Source of the DNA: Myxococcus xanthus
GTDB lineage: Bacteria; Myxococcota; Myxococcia; Myxococcales; Myxococcaceae
Direction: 5' to 3'
DNA length: 64,000 nt
Assembly (NCBI RefSeq): GCF_006402735.1
Contig: NZ_CP017174.1
Location: 4,033,001 to 4,097,000, forward strand
The translations under genes and the position numbers were made by a program. Shown piece after piece: positions 17,601 to 26,357 of the stretch; within the stretch, counting starts at the first letter, position 1, and each line of letters opens with the position of its first letter. The notes below the pieces were generated by a model. That model ran no database searches and was not told the DNA's origin. It saw only the letters and a program-made list of their open reading frames with translations.

Positions 17601-18713
17601 ATGAATCGCAGACCCGAGTTCGACAGCCTGCGCGGCATCCTGCTCGTGTTGATGACGCTGACGCACCTGCCGACGCGACTGAACACGATCAGCAACCAGC
17701 CTTTCGGATTCGTCTCCGCGGCCGAGGGCTTCGTCTTCCTGTCCGCGTTCCTAGTGGGCGTGGTGTACACCAACAAGATTGAAGCGGCGGATCCGAACGT
17801 GCTGTGGCGCAGCCTCTGGCAGCGTGCGCTCAAGGTCTACGGCTACCATGTGGCGCTGCTGGCGTTCGCGTTCGCGGTCATCGGGACGTTGGGCATGGCG
17901 ACGCACCGTCCCGCCATCCACAACCTGCTGGGCTTCTTCCACGAGGACCCCGTCACCGCGCTGTGGAGCAGCTTGTTCCTGCTCTATTGTCCACCGCTGC
18001 TCGACATCCTCCCGCTCTACGTCGTGCTGCTGTTGCTGACCCCCTTCATCCTGCTGGGCGCGCGCAAGGCGGGGTGGACGCGCATCCTGTGTCTGAGCGG
18101 GTTGGTGTGGTTGTCGGCGCAGCTGGGCTTGAAGCGCGCGCTCTACGATTTGCTGGTGTTCATCCCGGTGCTGCCGTGGCCACCGCTGCGCATCGAGCTG
18201 TCGGGGGCCTTCGACTTATTCGCCTGGCAGTTCCTGTGGGTGCTGGGCGTGTGGCTGGGCGTGGGCCGTGCCACGGCGCCGGAGAAGCGCGAGGTCGTCT
18301 CGCCCGTGCTCCTCAGCGGGGCGCTGGTGGTGAGCGTGGCGTTGCTGCTGATGCGCTACCAGGTGGGCATCTTCAGCATCGACATGGACCTGTATGGCGC
18401 CCTCGTCGACAAGTGGACCCTGGCGCCCGTGCGGCTGGTGAACTTCCTGGCCGTGGCGCTGCTGGCGAGCTGGCTGAGCCCCAAGGTGTTCCGCTGGCTG
18501 CGCCCCCGCGTGCTGGAGGCGCTGGGTCGTGCGTCCCTGCCCGTGTTCTCCGTGCACCTGGTGCTGTGCCTGCTCAGCCTGGCGCTGCTCAATGAGAACG
18601 AGGACCCGCTGGCCGACTGGGAAGAGGTCGTCGTGCTGGTGGCCACGTTCACCGTGATGCTGCTGGTGGCGTGCAGACAGGCGGCCGCGCTGCGCAACAG
18701 TCACACCCCATAG
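17601..18713 (+). CDS. OpgC-family membrane acyltransferase-like protein
   Basis: This 370-residue protein has about ten hydrophobic helices. The N-terminal RRPEFDSLRGILLVLMTLTH, with the FDSLRG...H signature, and the next helix with SAAEGFVFLSAFLVG are hallmarks of the OpgC/acyltransferase-3 group. In OpgC the family role is succinylation of osmoregulated periplasmic glucans; here the acceptor is unknown. The His of the TH motif at the end of helix 1 is the residue usually considered catalytic in the group. The Shine-Dalgarno before ATG 17601 is weak, but the signature begins at residue 4, so a later start is not possible. Confidence 0.82.
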   Translation: MNRRPEFDSLRGILLVLMTLTHLPTRLNTISNQPFGFVSAAEGFVFLSAFLVGVVYTNKIEAADPNVLWRSLWQRALKVYGYHVALLAFAFAVIGTLGMATHRPAIHNLLGFFHEDPVTALWSSLFLLYCPPLLDILPLYVVLLLLTPFILLGARKAGWTRILCLSGLVWLSAQLGLKRALYDLLVFIPVLPWPPLRIELSGAFDLFAWQFLWVLGVWLGVGRATAPEKREVVSPVLLSGALVVSVALLLMRYQVGIFSIDMDLYGALVDKWTLAPVRLVNFLAVALLASWLSPKVFRWLRPRVLEALGRASLPVFSVHLVLCLLSLALLNENEDPLADWEEVVVLVATFTVMLLVACRQAAALRNSHTP

Positions 18714-18716
18714 GGC

Positions 18717-18738
18717 TTCTCTGAGAATTCTCTCAGGA
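18717..18738 (+). promoter_or_regulatory. Tandem 11-bp direct repeat, likely response-regulator box
   Basis: TTCTCTGAGAA (18717-18727) is followed directly by TTCTCTCAGGA (18728-18738), a 9/11 match with an 11-bp period. Head-to-tail repeats of one helical turn are the usual binding form for OmpR-family regulators. The site lies about 45 bases upstream of the first gene of the metal efflux operon, which ends with just such a regulator (24205-24885). A TTAGGGT -10-like element is near 18769. Autoregulation is inferred. Confidence 0.5.
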
Positions 18739-18781
18739 TGCCCTCAAACGGCATGCGCGCGCCCTCCTTAGGGTGCGCGGC

Positions 18782-19990
18782 ATGTGGGTCCTTCTCGTCA
18801 CACTCCTCGCCGCGGCCCCGGCGCGAGAGTCCCCTCCACTCACCTTCGCCGAGTCCCAGGCGCTGGCCGCGAAATCCGCGCTGCCCGCGAGCCTGGCGCG
18901 CGCCGTGGAAACGCGGCGTGTGTGGGACGCGCGGTTGCCGTGGCTCGCCGCCAACCCCACGCTCAGCGTGGTGCCGGGGCGGCGCGCCCAGCCCGAGGGC
19001 CCAGGCTTCGAGCTGACGGTGTCGGTGGAGCAACCGCTCTTCCTGTCGAACCTGGCGGGGGCCCAGCGCGACGCGGCGAGCGCGGAGACCCGGGCGCTGG
19101 AGCGGGAAGCCGTGGCCGCGCTGCTGAACCGCCGGCTGGAGGTGGCGCGGGCCTGGCTGACGCTCTGGTCGGCCCAGCAGGCCGCGGCGACGGCCAAGCA
19201 GGAAGCGACGTTGGCGGGTGCGCTGCGCACCTCTGTCGCGGATGCGCTGGCGCTGGGCGGCGCCACCCGGTTGGAGCTGGCCGAAGCGGAAGGGTTCGAG
19301 GCCGAGGCCCAGGTGGCGCTCCTGGCTCGCGAGGCGGAGGTGACCCACGCGCGGCTGTCGTTGGCGGTGCTGGTGAGCCGTCAGCCCGATGCGCACCTGG
19401 TGGTCGCGGAGGCGCTGCCGGAAGTGGCATTGCCGCCGTCTTCTGAAGAAGCGCGCTGGCTGGCGCGCGCCTCCGAGCTTCCAGAGGCGGAGGCCCGGCG
19501 CCTGCTGGGTGTGGCGGAGCGGGCCCGCGCGGCGGAGGTCCGGGCCGCGCGGGGCTGGCAGGTGACGGTGGGCGCGCAGGGCGTGCGTGAGTACTACGGC
19601 GGGCTCAGTGGCCTGCTGATGGTGGGTGTGACGCCGCCGATGTTCGACGCGGGTCAGCGCGAGCGTGGCGCGCTCCTCGCCGCCGCTGAACGTCTGGAGG
19701 GCGAAGCCCAGGAAGCCGCGCTGCGCGCCGCCGCGGAGCTGGCCCTGGCGTTCCGTGAGCGCGAGCACACCGCAGCGCAGCTCTCCGTCGTCGAGAAGTC
19801 CCTGGCGCCCAAGGCCGAAGAGGCCGCGCGACTGGCCGACGTGTTGCTGCGCGCGGGCCAGAGCACGCTGCCTGACGTCCTGCGCGCCCGCCGCGCCCGG
19901 GCCGCCGCCAACATCCGGCTCGCGCTCGCCCGTGGCGAAGCCTCGCTCGCCGCCGCGCGGCTCCACCTCCTGCTCTCCGCTCTGCCATGA
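18782..19990 (+). CDS. Outer-membrane efflux protein, CzcC/TolC family
   Basis: This 402-residue protein starts with a short signal sequence (MWVLLVTLLAAAPA) and then LTFAESQALAAKS, the usual start of the OEP domain. Two OEP repeats follow, with long amphipathic Ala/Glu/Arg-rich helices. The protein would form the trimeric outer-membrane tunnel of a tripartite metal pump. An alternative GTG lies 9 bases upstream at 18773. The stop codon overlaps the next start (ATGA, 19987-19990), so translation is coupled to the adaptor gene. It is the first gene of a five-gene operon. Confidence 0.87.
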   Translation: MWVLLVTLLAAAPARESPPLTFAESQALAAKSALPASLARAVETRRVWDARLPWLAANPTLSVVPGRRAQPEGPGFELTVSVEQPLFLSNLAGAQRDAASAETRALEREAVAALLNRRLEVARAWLTLWSAQQAAATAKQEATLAGALRTSVADALALGGATRLELAEAEGFEAEAQVALLAREAEVTHARLSLAVLVSRQPDAHLVVAEALPEVALPPSSEEARWLARASELPEAEARRLLGVAERARAAEVRAARGWQVTVGAQGVREYYGGLSGLLMVGVTPPMFDAGQRERGALLAAAERLEGEAQEAALRAAAELALAFREREHTAAQLSVVEKSLAPKAEEAARLADVLLRAGQSTLPDVLRARRARAAANIRLALARGEASLAAARLHLLLSALP

Positions 19991-21096
19991 CGCCCTTCGT
20001 CCGTCGTTTCGTCGCTGTGCCGATGCTCGTCCTGTCCGGGGCGTGCACGTCCGGTTCCTCCACCGCGGAGGTTCCTCCCGCGCCGCCCCCCGCGCGCGCC
20101 TCCGCGGCTTCGGCGTGGGTGCCCGTGCGCGCGGCGTCTCGCGTGGCCCTGGCGGAGGCTCCCGCGCTGGTGCTGTCCAGCCCGGACGCCGTCGCCGCGC
20201 TCTCCGCGCCGTTCCGCGCCCGAGTGCAGCAGGTGCGCGCGCGGCCGGGTCAGCAGGTCAAGGCGGGAGACCCGCTGGTGGAGGTGCTGATGCCGGAGGT
20301 GGTGGAGGCGGCGGGGGCCGCCAGCGCCGCCTCGCTGCGGCTGGAGGCCTATTCGCGGCAGGTGGAACGCCTGGAGGCGCTTCATGCCCAGGGCCTGGCG
20401 AAGCTGCCCGACCTGGCCGACGCCCAGACGCAACAGGCCGAGGCCCGCGCCGCCCTGGTCGCGGCGCACGCGGTGCTGCGCGTGGCGGGCATTTCTCCCG
20501 GGGAGGCCCGGGGCGTGGCGGAGCGCGGCACCGTCTGGCTCAAGAGCCCCATCGGAGGAATCGTCACGGAGGTGCGCGCGGTGCTGGGGGAGATGCAGCC
20601 GGAGGCCAGTGCCGCCTTGGTGCGGGTGGCCGCCGACGGTCCCGCGCGCCTGGAGGCCCGGCTGTCCGTGCGTCCTCCCGTGGACGCCAGCTTCGCCTTC
20701 GTGTCATCCCAGGGCATCGCCGTTCCGGTGCGGTGGGTGGGGCAGTCCCCGGTCGTGGACGCCGCGGATGGAACGTGGCGTGCGTGGTTCGAGCCAGAGG
20801 ACACCGCCGCCGTGCTGCGCGCTGGGCAAGGTGGCCGGTTGCGCATCCAGGCCGCCGCGGGCGAGGACACGGTGCTGGTACCCGCGCGCGCCCTGGCCTT
20901 CGACCGCGCGCGCACGGTCGTCTTCACGCGCGGCGGTGAGGGACAGGCCGTGCTCCAGGAGGTGGAGGTGCTGGCCACCTCCGGCGCGGAGGCCTTGGTG
21001 AAAGGGCCGCTGTCTGCCCGGGACGCGGTCGCCGCTGACGGCGCGGCGCTGCTGTTGGAGTCTCAGGCCGGTGACGGCGATGAGGTGACGCCGTGA
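19987..21096 (+). CDS. RND periplasmic adaptor (membrane fusion) lipoprotein, CzcB-like
   Basis: The protein has 369 residues. A lipoprotein signal (FVAVPMLVLSGAC) ends in lipobox LSGAC. The biotinyl-lipoyl-like half is seen at ALSAPFRARVQQVRARPGQQVKAGDPLVEVLMPE. A helical hairpin and a second lipoyl half (VWLKSPIGGIVTEVRAVLGE) follow, then beta-barrel and membrane-proximal domains (VPARALAFDRARTVVFTRGG). It links the inner-membrane RND pump to the outer-membrane channel. It overlaps both neighbours by 4 bases (ATGA in, GTGA out). No His- or Met-rich metal-binding tail is visible. Confidence 0.88.
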   Translation: MTPFVRRFVAVPMLVLSGACTSGSSTAEVPPAPPPARASAASAWVPVRAASRVALAEAPALVLSSPDAVAALSAPFRARVQQVRARPGQQVKAGDPLVEVLMPEVVEAAGAASAASLRLEAYSRQVERLEALHAQGLAKLPDLADAQTQQAEARAALVAAHAVLRVAGISPGEARGVAERGTVWLKSPIGGIVTEVRAVLGEMQPEASAALVRVAADGPARLEARLSVRPPVDASFAFVSSQGIAVPVRWVGQSPVVDAADGTWRAWFEPEDTAAVLRAGQGGRLRIQAAAGEDTVLVPARALAFDRARTVVFTRGGEGQAVLQEVEVLATSGAEALVKGPLSARDAVAADGAALLLESQAGDGDEVTP

Positions 21097-24000
21097 TTGA
21101 AGCCCTCGTGCGCTGGTCGGTGCGTCACCGGGTCTGGGTCCTGGCCCTCACGGGCGTGCTCGCGCTGGCGGGCGTCGCGGTGTCGCTCCGCCTGGAGCTG
21201 GACGCGATGCCGGATATCACCACGAACCAGGTGCTCGTTCTCACGCGTGCGCCCGGCCTGACGCCCGAGGAGGTGGAGCGGCTGGTGACGCGGCCGGTGG
21301 AGGTGGCCCTGGGCGGCATGCCAGGACTCGAGGAGCAGCGCAGCCTGTCCCGCTATGGCCTTTCCTCCGTCACCGCCGTGTTCGCGGACGGCGTGGACCC
21401 GTACCGGGCCCGGCAGCAGGTGCAGGAGCGCCTCAACGTGCTCGGCTCCACGCTGCCCCCGGGCGTGGACCCACCGGAGCTGGGGCCGCTCACCGGTGGG
21501 TTGGGCGAGGTCTTCCACTTCACGCTGTCCTCGCCGGAGCGCACGGGCGCGCAGTTGCTCGAGCTGACGCAGTTTCGCGTGGCGCCCCGCCTGCGTTCGG
21601 TGCCGGGCGTGGTGGAGGTCAACAGCTGGGGAGGCCACCAGCGCACGCTGGAGGTGCGCGCGGACGCGGTGCGTCTGGCCCAGCGGGGCGTGACGCTCGC
21701 GCAGTTGCGTGACGCGCTGGAGCGAGCCACCGGCAGCGCTCCGGGCGCGAGCCTTCCGGTGGGAGAGCGCCACGTCCTGATTCGCGCCGTGGCGCGGCCT
21801 CGGGCGCCGGCCGACCTGGCGGAGGCGTTGATTCCCCGGCCTGGGGCCATGGCCGTGCGCCTGGGCGACGTGGCCGAGGTCACCGAAGGCGCGCTGCCTC
21901 GCATTGGCAGCGCCACCTCCAATGGGCGCGGCGAGACGGTCTACGTCATGGTGCAGATGCTCCGGGATGCCAATGCGCTCGCCGTGACGAGCGCCATCTC
22001 CGACGCGCTACCCGATGTGCGAGCGCTGCTGCCCGAGGACGTGCGGTTGGACGTCGTCTACGACCGCGCCACGTTGGTGCGCGGCACGGTGCGCACCGTG
22101 GGCAAGAACCTGCTGGAAGGAGGGCTGCTCGTCGTGGGCGTCCTCTTCCTGTTGCTCGGCAGCGTGCGCGCGGGCCTGCTGGTCGCTTCGGCCATTCCGT
22201 TGTCCATGCTGGGCGCGACCACGGCCATGGTGGCGCTGGACATCCCCGGCAACCTGATGAGCCTGGGAGCCATCGACTTCGGCCTGCTGGTGGATGGCGC
22301 GGTGGTGATGGTGGAGGGCCTGTTCCACCGGCTGGCGCATCTGTCGCCGGAGGAGAAAAAGCGACCGCCCCGTGAGCACGTCGAGGAGACGGCCGTGTCC
22401 CTGGCCCGTCCCGTCTTCTTCTCCGTGCTCATCATCCTGCTCGTGTACCTGCCCATCCTGTCCCTGCGAGGGGTGGACGGGAAGATGTTCCGGCCCATGG
22501 CGATGACCGTCGTCTTCGCGCTGGCCACCGCGCTGCTGCTGTCGTTGACCTTCATCCCCGCCGCCGCGAGTTGGCTGATTCGCCCCGAGCACGTCCCCGC
22601 GCGCGAGCCACTGCTGGTCCGCTGGTTCGAGCGTCTCTACGCCCCGGTGTTGCGTCAGAGCGTGCGCCGGCGCGTGCCCGTGGCCGCCGTGGCCGTGTTC
22701 CTGTTGGCCGTGGGTGGGTGGATCTTCGCTCGCGCGGGTACGGAGTTCACGCCGCAGTTGGACGAAGGCGACATGGTGATTCAAACCACGCGTGTCCCCG
22801 ATATCAGCCTGGACGCGGCGGTGAGCGAAGCGGGCCGGATGGAGCGAGTCCTGCTCGAAGCGATTCCGGAGGTCCGCCAGGTCGTCTCGCGCGTGGGCAG
22901 CCCCGCGGTGGCCACGGACATCATGGGCTTGGAGATGGCGGACGTCTTCGTGTCGTTGGCGCCGAGGGATGCGTGGCGGCCCGGGCTCACCCGTGAGTCG
23001 CTCATCGAGGAGATGGGGCAGGTGCTGGAAGCCCGTGTCCCAGGTGGAGACCCGTCCTTCACGCAGCCCATCCAGATGCGCTTCAACGAGCTGCTCGGGG
23101 GCGCGGTGACGGACGTGGCGCTCAGCATCTACGGCGAGGACCTGACCGAGCTCGGGCGCCTGGCTCGCCGGGCCGCGGCGCTGTTGAGCCAGGAACCGGG
23201 TGCCGTGGACGTGCGTGTACTCGCTCCGCCGGAGGTGCCGCTCTTCGAGGTGACGCCGCGCTCGCTGGATTCGGCCCGTGCGGGCCTGGGCGCGGTGGAT
23301 GTGCTGGAGGCGGTGAGCGCGGTGCGCAGTGGCGTGGAGGTGGGCGCTACCTGGGATGGGGCGGTGCGCGTGCCCATCGTCCTGCGGTTGACGGGCGCGT
23401 CCGATGCCTTCTCCCTGTCCGAGTTGCCACTCCCCACGGAGACGGGGGGCCTGGTGCCGCTCTCCCGCGTGGCCGACGTGCGGTTGACGTCCTCGCCCGG
23501 GCTGGTGAGCCGGGAAGGGGGCCAGCGCCGGCTGGTGGTGGGCTTCAACGTGCGCGGCGCGGACCTGGGGACGGTGGTGGAGCGGGCACGGAGCCGCGTG
23601 GAGCAGGCGCTCGCTCCGCCTGATGGCTATCGGCTCGAGTGGGGCGGTCAGTACGAGACCTTGACGGAGGCACGGCAAAGGCTTTCGCTGGTGCTTCCCG
23701 CCGTGGCCCTCCTCATCTTCGCCGTGCTGCTGTTCGCCTTCCGCCGCATGCGTCCCGCTTTGGCCATCTTCGCCAACGTCCCCTTCGCGTGCGTGGGCGG
23801 GATGATGGCGCTGGCGGCCCGGGACCTGCCCGTGTCCATCTCCGCGGCGGTGGGCTTCATCGCGCTGTCCGGCATCGCGGTGCTCAACGGCGTCGTGCTG
23901 ATGTCGCGCGAACAGCGGCTCGAAGCGGACGGCCATGCTCCCGGCGAGGCGGTGGTGATGGCGGCACGCGAGCGGGCCCGGCCCGTGTTGATGACGGCGC

Positions 24001-24182
24001 TGGTGGCGGCGCTGGGCTTCATCCCGATGATGCTCGCTCGCGGGGTAGGCGCCGAGGTGCAGCGGCCCCTGGCCACGGTGGTGGTGGGCGGGCTCGTCAC
24101 CTCCACGCTGTTGACCCTGGTCATCCTCCCCACGCTCTACCCATGGTTCGCGGGTGGGACGCGCACGCAGACGCGTGCATGA
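21093..24182 (+). CDS. Heavy-metal RND efflux pump, CzcA type
   Basis: This 1029-residue inner-membrane pump of the HME-RND family starts at GTG 21093, overlapping the previous stop. Features include the first helix after IEALVRWSVRHRVW, a periplasmic porter domain beginning PDITTNQVLVLTRAPG, the fourth-helix signature DFGLLVDGAVVMVE (D395, D401, E408) and the second-half repeat ending in about six helices. In CzcA the equivalent Asp/Asp/Glu are required for proton-driven divalent cation export, and this signature is associated with Zn/Co/Cd/Ni exporters rather than Cu(I)/Ag(I) pumps. It should form a trimer with the adaptor and outer-membrane channel encoded just upstream. The metal identity is inferred from the motif. 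Confidence 0.93.
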   Translation: MIEALVRWSVRHRVWVLALTGVLALAGVAVSLRLELDAMPDITTNQVLVLTRAPGLTPEEVERLVTRPVEVALGGMPGLEEQRSLSRYGLSSVTAVFADGVDPYRARQQVQERLNVLGSTLPPGVDPPELGPLTGGLGEVFHFTLSSPERTGAQLLELTQFRVAPRLRSVPGVVEVNSWGGHQRTLEVRADAVRLAQRGVTLAQLRDALERATGSAPGASLPVGERHVLIRAVARPRAPADLAEALIPRPGAMAVRLGDVAEVTEGALPRIGSATSNGRGETVYVMVQMLRDANALAVTSAISDALPDVRALLPEDVRLDVVYDRATLVRGTVRTVGKNLLEGGLLVVGVLFLLLGSVRAGLLVASAIPLSMLGATTAMVALDIPGNLMSLGAIDFGLLVDGAVVMVEGLFHRLAHLSPEEKKRPPREHVEETAVSLARPVFFSVLIILLVYLPILSLRGVDGKMFRPMAMTVVFALATALLLSLTFIPAAASWLIRPEHVPAREPLLVRWFERLYAPVLRQSVRRRVPVAAVAVFLLAVGGWIFARAGTEFTPQLDEGDMVIQTTRVPDISLDAAVSEAGRMERVLLEAIPEVRQVVSRVGSPAVATDIMGLEMADVFVSLAPRDAWRPGLTRESLIEEMGQVLEARVPGGDPSFTQPIQMRFNELLGGAVTDVALSIYGEDLTELGRLARRAAALLSQEPGAVDVRVLAPPEVPLFEVTPRSLDSARAGLGAVDVLEAVSAVRSGVEVGATWDGAVRVPIVLRLTGASDAFSLSELPLPTETGGLVPLSRVADVRLTSSPGLVSREGGQRRLVVGFNVRGADLGTVVERARSRVEQALAPPDGYRLEWGGQYETLTEARQRLSLVLPAVALLIFAVLLFAFRRMRPALAIFANVPFACVGGMMALAARDLPVSISAAVGFIALSGIAVLNGVVLMSREQRLEADGHAPGEAVVMAARERARPVLMTALVAALGFIPMMLARGVGAEVQRPLATVVVGGLVTSTLLTLVILPTLYPWFAGGTRTQTRA

Positions 24183-24204
24183 TGGGGCGAAGGAGGCCGG
24201 TGCC

Positions 24205-24885
24205 GTGAGGCTGCTGCTGGTGGAAGACGAGGAGCGGATGGCGAACCTGCTCCGGCGGGGGCTCGGGGAAGAGGGCCACCTCGTGGACACCTGCCGCACG
24301 GCGGAGGACGCGCTCGACCAGGCAGGCGAGGTGGCCTACGACGCCATCATCCTCGACTGGGCCCTGCCCGGCATGGACGGCGTGGCGCTGCTGCGGCGCT
24401 GGCGCGAACGCGGCTTGATGACGCCGGTGCTGATGCTCACCGCCCGCGGCACGGTGGGGGAGCGAGTGACGGGCCTGCGTGCTGGCGCGGATGACTACCT
24501 GGTGAAGCCCTTTGCCTTCGAGGAACTGCTCGCGCGCCTGGAGGCGCTGCACCGCCGCTCCGAGGGCCAGACGCAGTCCTGGGGCGGAGGGTCCATCCAC
24601 ATCGATGCCCGGCGGCGGATGTTGACGTGTGGCGACCGTGAGGTGGCCTTGACGGGCCGCGAGTTCGCCCTGCTGGGTGAGCTGGCTTCGCGCGCGGGCG
24701 AGGTCCACACCCGCTCCAGCCTGCTGGCGAAGGTGTGGGGCCCCAGCTTCGATGGGCCTCCCAACATCGTGGACGTCTACGTGGGCTACGTGCGCACGAA
24801 GCTGACCGAGGTGGGCGCGGAAGGGGTGACCATCCAGGCGGTGCGTGGGGTGGGCTTCCGGTTGGTGATTGAGGGCGCTCGGTGA
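24205..24885 (+). CDS. OmpR-family response regulator of the metal operon
   Basis: The gene encodes 226 residues from GTG 24205, with AGGAGG 8 bases upstream; an in-frame extension to 24154 overlaps the pump gene and is not needed. The receiver domain has acidic pocket residues E7/D8, phospho-acceptor D51 (IILDWALPGMDG) and the conserved lysine in DDYLVKPFAF. The C-terminal winged helix has LTGREFALLGELASRAGE and a final strand IQAVRGVGFRL. It follows the pump by 22 bases and overlaps the kinase gene. It probably binds the tandem repeat at 18717-18738. Confidence 0.93.
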   Translation: MRLLLVEDEERMANLLRRGLGEEGHLVDTCRTAEDALDQAGEVAYDAIILDWALPGMDGVALLRRWRERGLMTPVLMLTARGTVGERVTGLRAGADDYLVKPFAFEELLARLEALHRRSEGQTQSWGGGSIHIDARRRMLTCGDREVALTGREFALLGELASRAGEVHTRSSLLAKVWGPSFDGPPNIVDVYVGYVRTKLTEVGAEGVTIQAVRGVGFRLVIEGAR

Positions 24886-26240
24886 GGTTGGTCCGGCGGA
24901 TGTGGCTGTGGGGCGCGGTGGTTCCCGTGGTGGCGGTGGTCGCCGCGCTGGGCGTGGCCGTCCAGGTGTTCCGCGTGGTGCTCGAGCGGACCCTGGACGA
25001 AGCCTTGCTGTCGCAAGCCGCGGCGGAGAGCGTGAGCCTCTTCGACGCTCCGGATGGGCGCCCGCATCTGCACGTGGAGCCCTCCCCGTTGGCGGGAGAG
25101 GTGCGTGCCTTCGTCCCCGCGACCCGGCTCTACGGACCGGATGGGACGCTGCTTTCCGTCTTTCCGCCTGAGTCACCCACTGTCTACGAACGGGTGCTAC
25201 CCGAGGACGGGCCCACGTCGCGGCTGGAGACGCAGCGTCTGGGCACGGGCCTGCGGCTTCGCGTGCTGACGGTGCAGGTGCGCTCGCCGAAGGGCGTGCC
25301 CCATGTCCTGCAGTTGGTGGCGTCCCTGGGGACGGTGGACCAGGCGGTGGGCACCTTCACCTCCGTCGCGACCGTGCTGGCGCTGCTCCTGGGCGGGGTG
25401 CTGATTGGCATCCAGGGCTGGCAGGCGAGGGGGCTCGCGCGACGGCTTCACGGCATCGCGGACCAGGTGGCTCGCTCGCGCGACGGAGGCATGGTGGCCC
25501 CCGTGCCCGTGGATGAGCCCCGGGACGAAATCATGGAGGTGCGCCTGGCGCTGACCGAGGCCGCGGTGCGCGTGCGCGCGGCGCGTGAAGCGCAGGAACG
25601 CCTCATCGCGCGCGCCGCGCACGAGCTGCGCACGCCGCTGGCCCTCATGCGCACAGGCTTGGACCTGGCGCTGCGACGCGAGCGGGGCGCGGAGGAGCTT
25701 CGCACCGTGCTGGAGGAGAACCGGCGCGAGGTGGACCGGCTGGCCAGCGTCGCCGGTGCGCTGTTGGAGCTGTCGGCGGCGGGCGGTGCCCTCGATTTGC
25801 AACAGGGGGATTTGCGCGGGCTGCTCGACGAAGCCGCCGCGGGGGCTTGGGCGGAGGCGGACCGTCGCGGTGTGTCGCTGCGCGTGGTGGGCCCCGACGA
25901 GGCCGACTGCCGGATGGATGCGATGGCCGTTCGTCGAGCGGTGGACAACCTGCTGGCCAACGCCCTCCGTTACGCGCCTCGTGGGTCCGAGGTGCGAGTG
26001 GAGCTGGTGCACCGGGACGCGCATTGGGAAGTCGCTGTCCAGGACGAGGGGCGCGGCATCCCGGAGGCGCACCGTGAGGACGTCTTCACGCCTTTCCACC
26101 GCCTGGAGCGGGACGCGGGGGGCGTGGGGCTGGGACTCAGTCTCGTGCGCGAGGTGGCGCGAGGCCATGGCGGCGACGCGCGCGTGGTGGAGAGCCCGGG
26201 CCCGGGCGCGCGGGTGCTGCTGACGCTGCCTGGCAGGTGA
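24882..26240 (+). CDS. Sensor histidine kinase of the metal operon
   Basis: This 452-residue kinase starts at GTG 24882, overlapping the regulator stop (GTGA). It has an N-terminal membrane helix (residues about 8-32), a periplasmic sensor loop of about 125 residues, a second helix (about 160-178), a HAMP-like linker, and the H-box [11 protein letters not shown] with phospho-acceptor His247. The ATPase domain has an N-box ([15 protein letters not shown]), a G1 box ([12 protein letters not shown]), an F-box (FTPFHRLE) and a G2 box ([10 protein letters not shown]). By context it senses periplasmic metal and phosphorylates the neighbouring regulator. No cluster of His or Cys stands out in the sensor loop; two His lie at residues 62-64. 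Confidence 0.93.
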   Translation: MRLVRRMWLWGAVVPVVAVVAALGVAVQVFRVVLERTLDEALLSQAAAESVSLFDAPDGRPHLHVEPSPLAGEVRAFVPATRLYGPDGTLLSVFPPESPTVYERVLPEDGPTSRLETQRLGTGLRLRVLTVQVRSPKGVPHVLQLVASLGTVDQAVGTFTSVATVLALLLGGVLIGIQGWQARGLARRLHGIADQVARSRDGGMVAPVPVDEPRDEIMEVRLALTEAAVRVRAAREAQERLIARAAHELRTPLALMRTGLDLALRRERGAEELRTVLEENRREVDRLASVAGALLELSAAGGALDLQQGDLRGLLDEAAAGAWAEADRRGVSLRVVGPDEADCRMDAMAVRRAVDNLLANALRYAPRGSEVRVELVHRDAHWEVAVQDEGRGIPEAHREDVFTPFHRLERDAGGVGLGLSLVREVARGHGGDARVVESPGPGARVLLTLPGR

Positions 26241-26357
26241 GCCCGGGAGCGTTCGTGGGGTCCTGGGCCATGGCCCGTGTTCCCGCGTGTCTCCCACATC
26301 CGCCTCGGGTACAACGACGCCGGAATCCATCCCTTCCGACAACTCAGCGTGGGGCGC

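Noticed and set aside
22008-24299. 763-codon minus frame opposite the RND pump
   Set aside because: His/Arg/Gln-rich mirror of a strongly recognisable CzcA-type gene; no family features.
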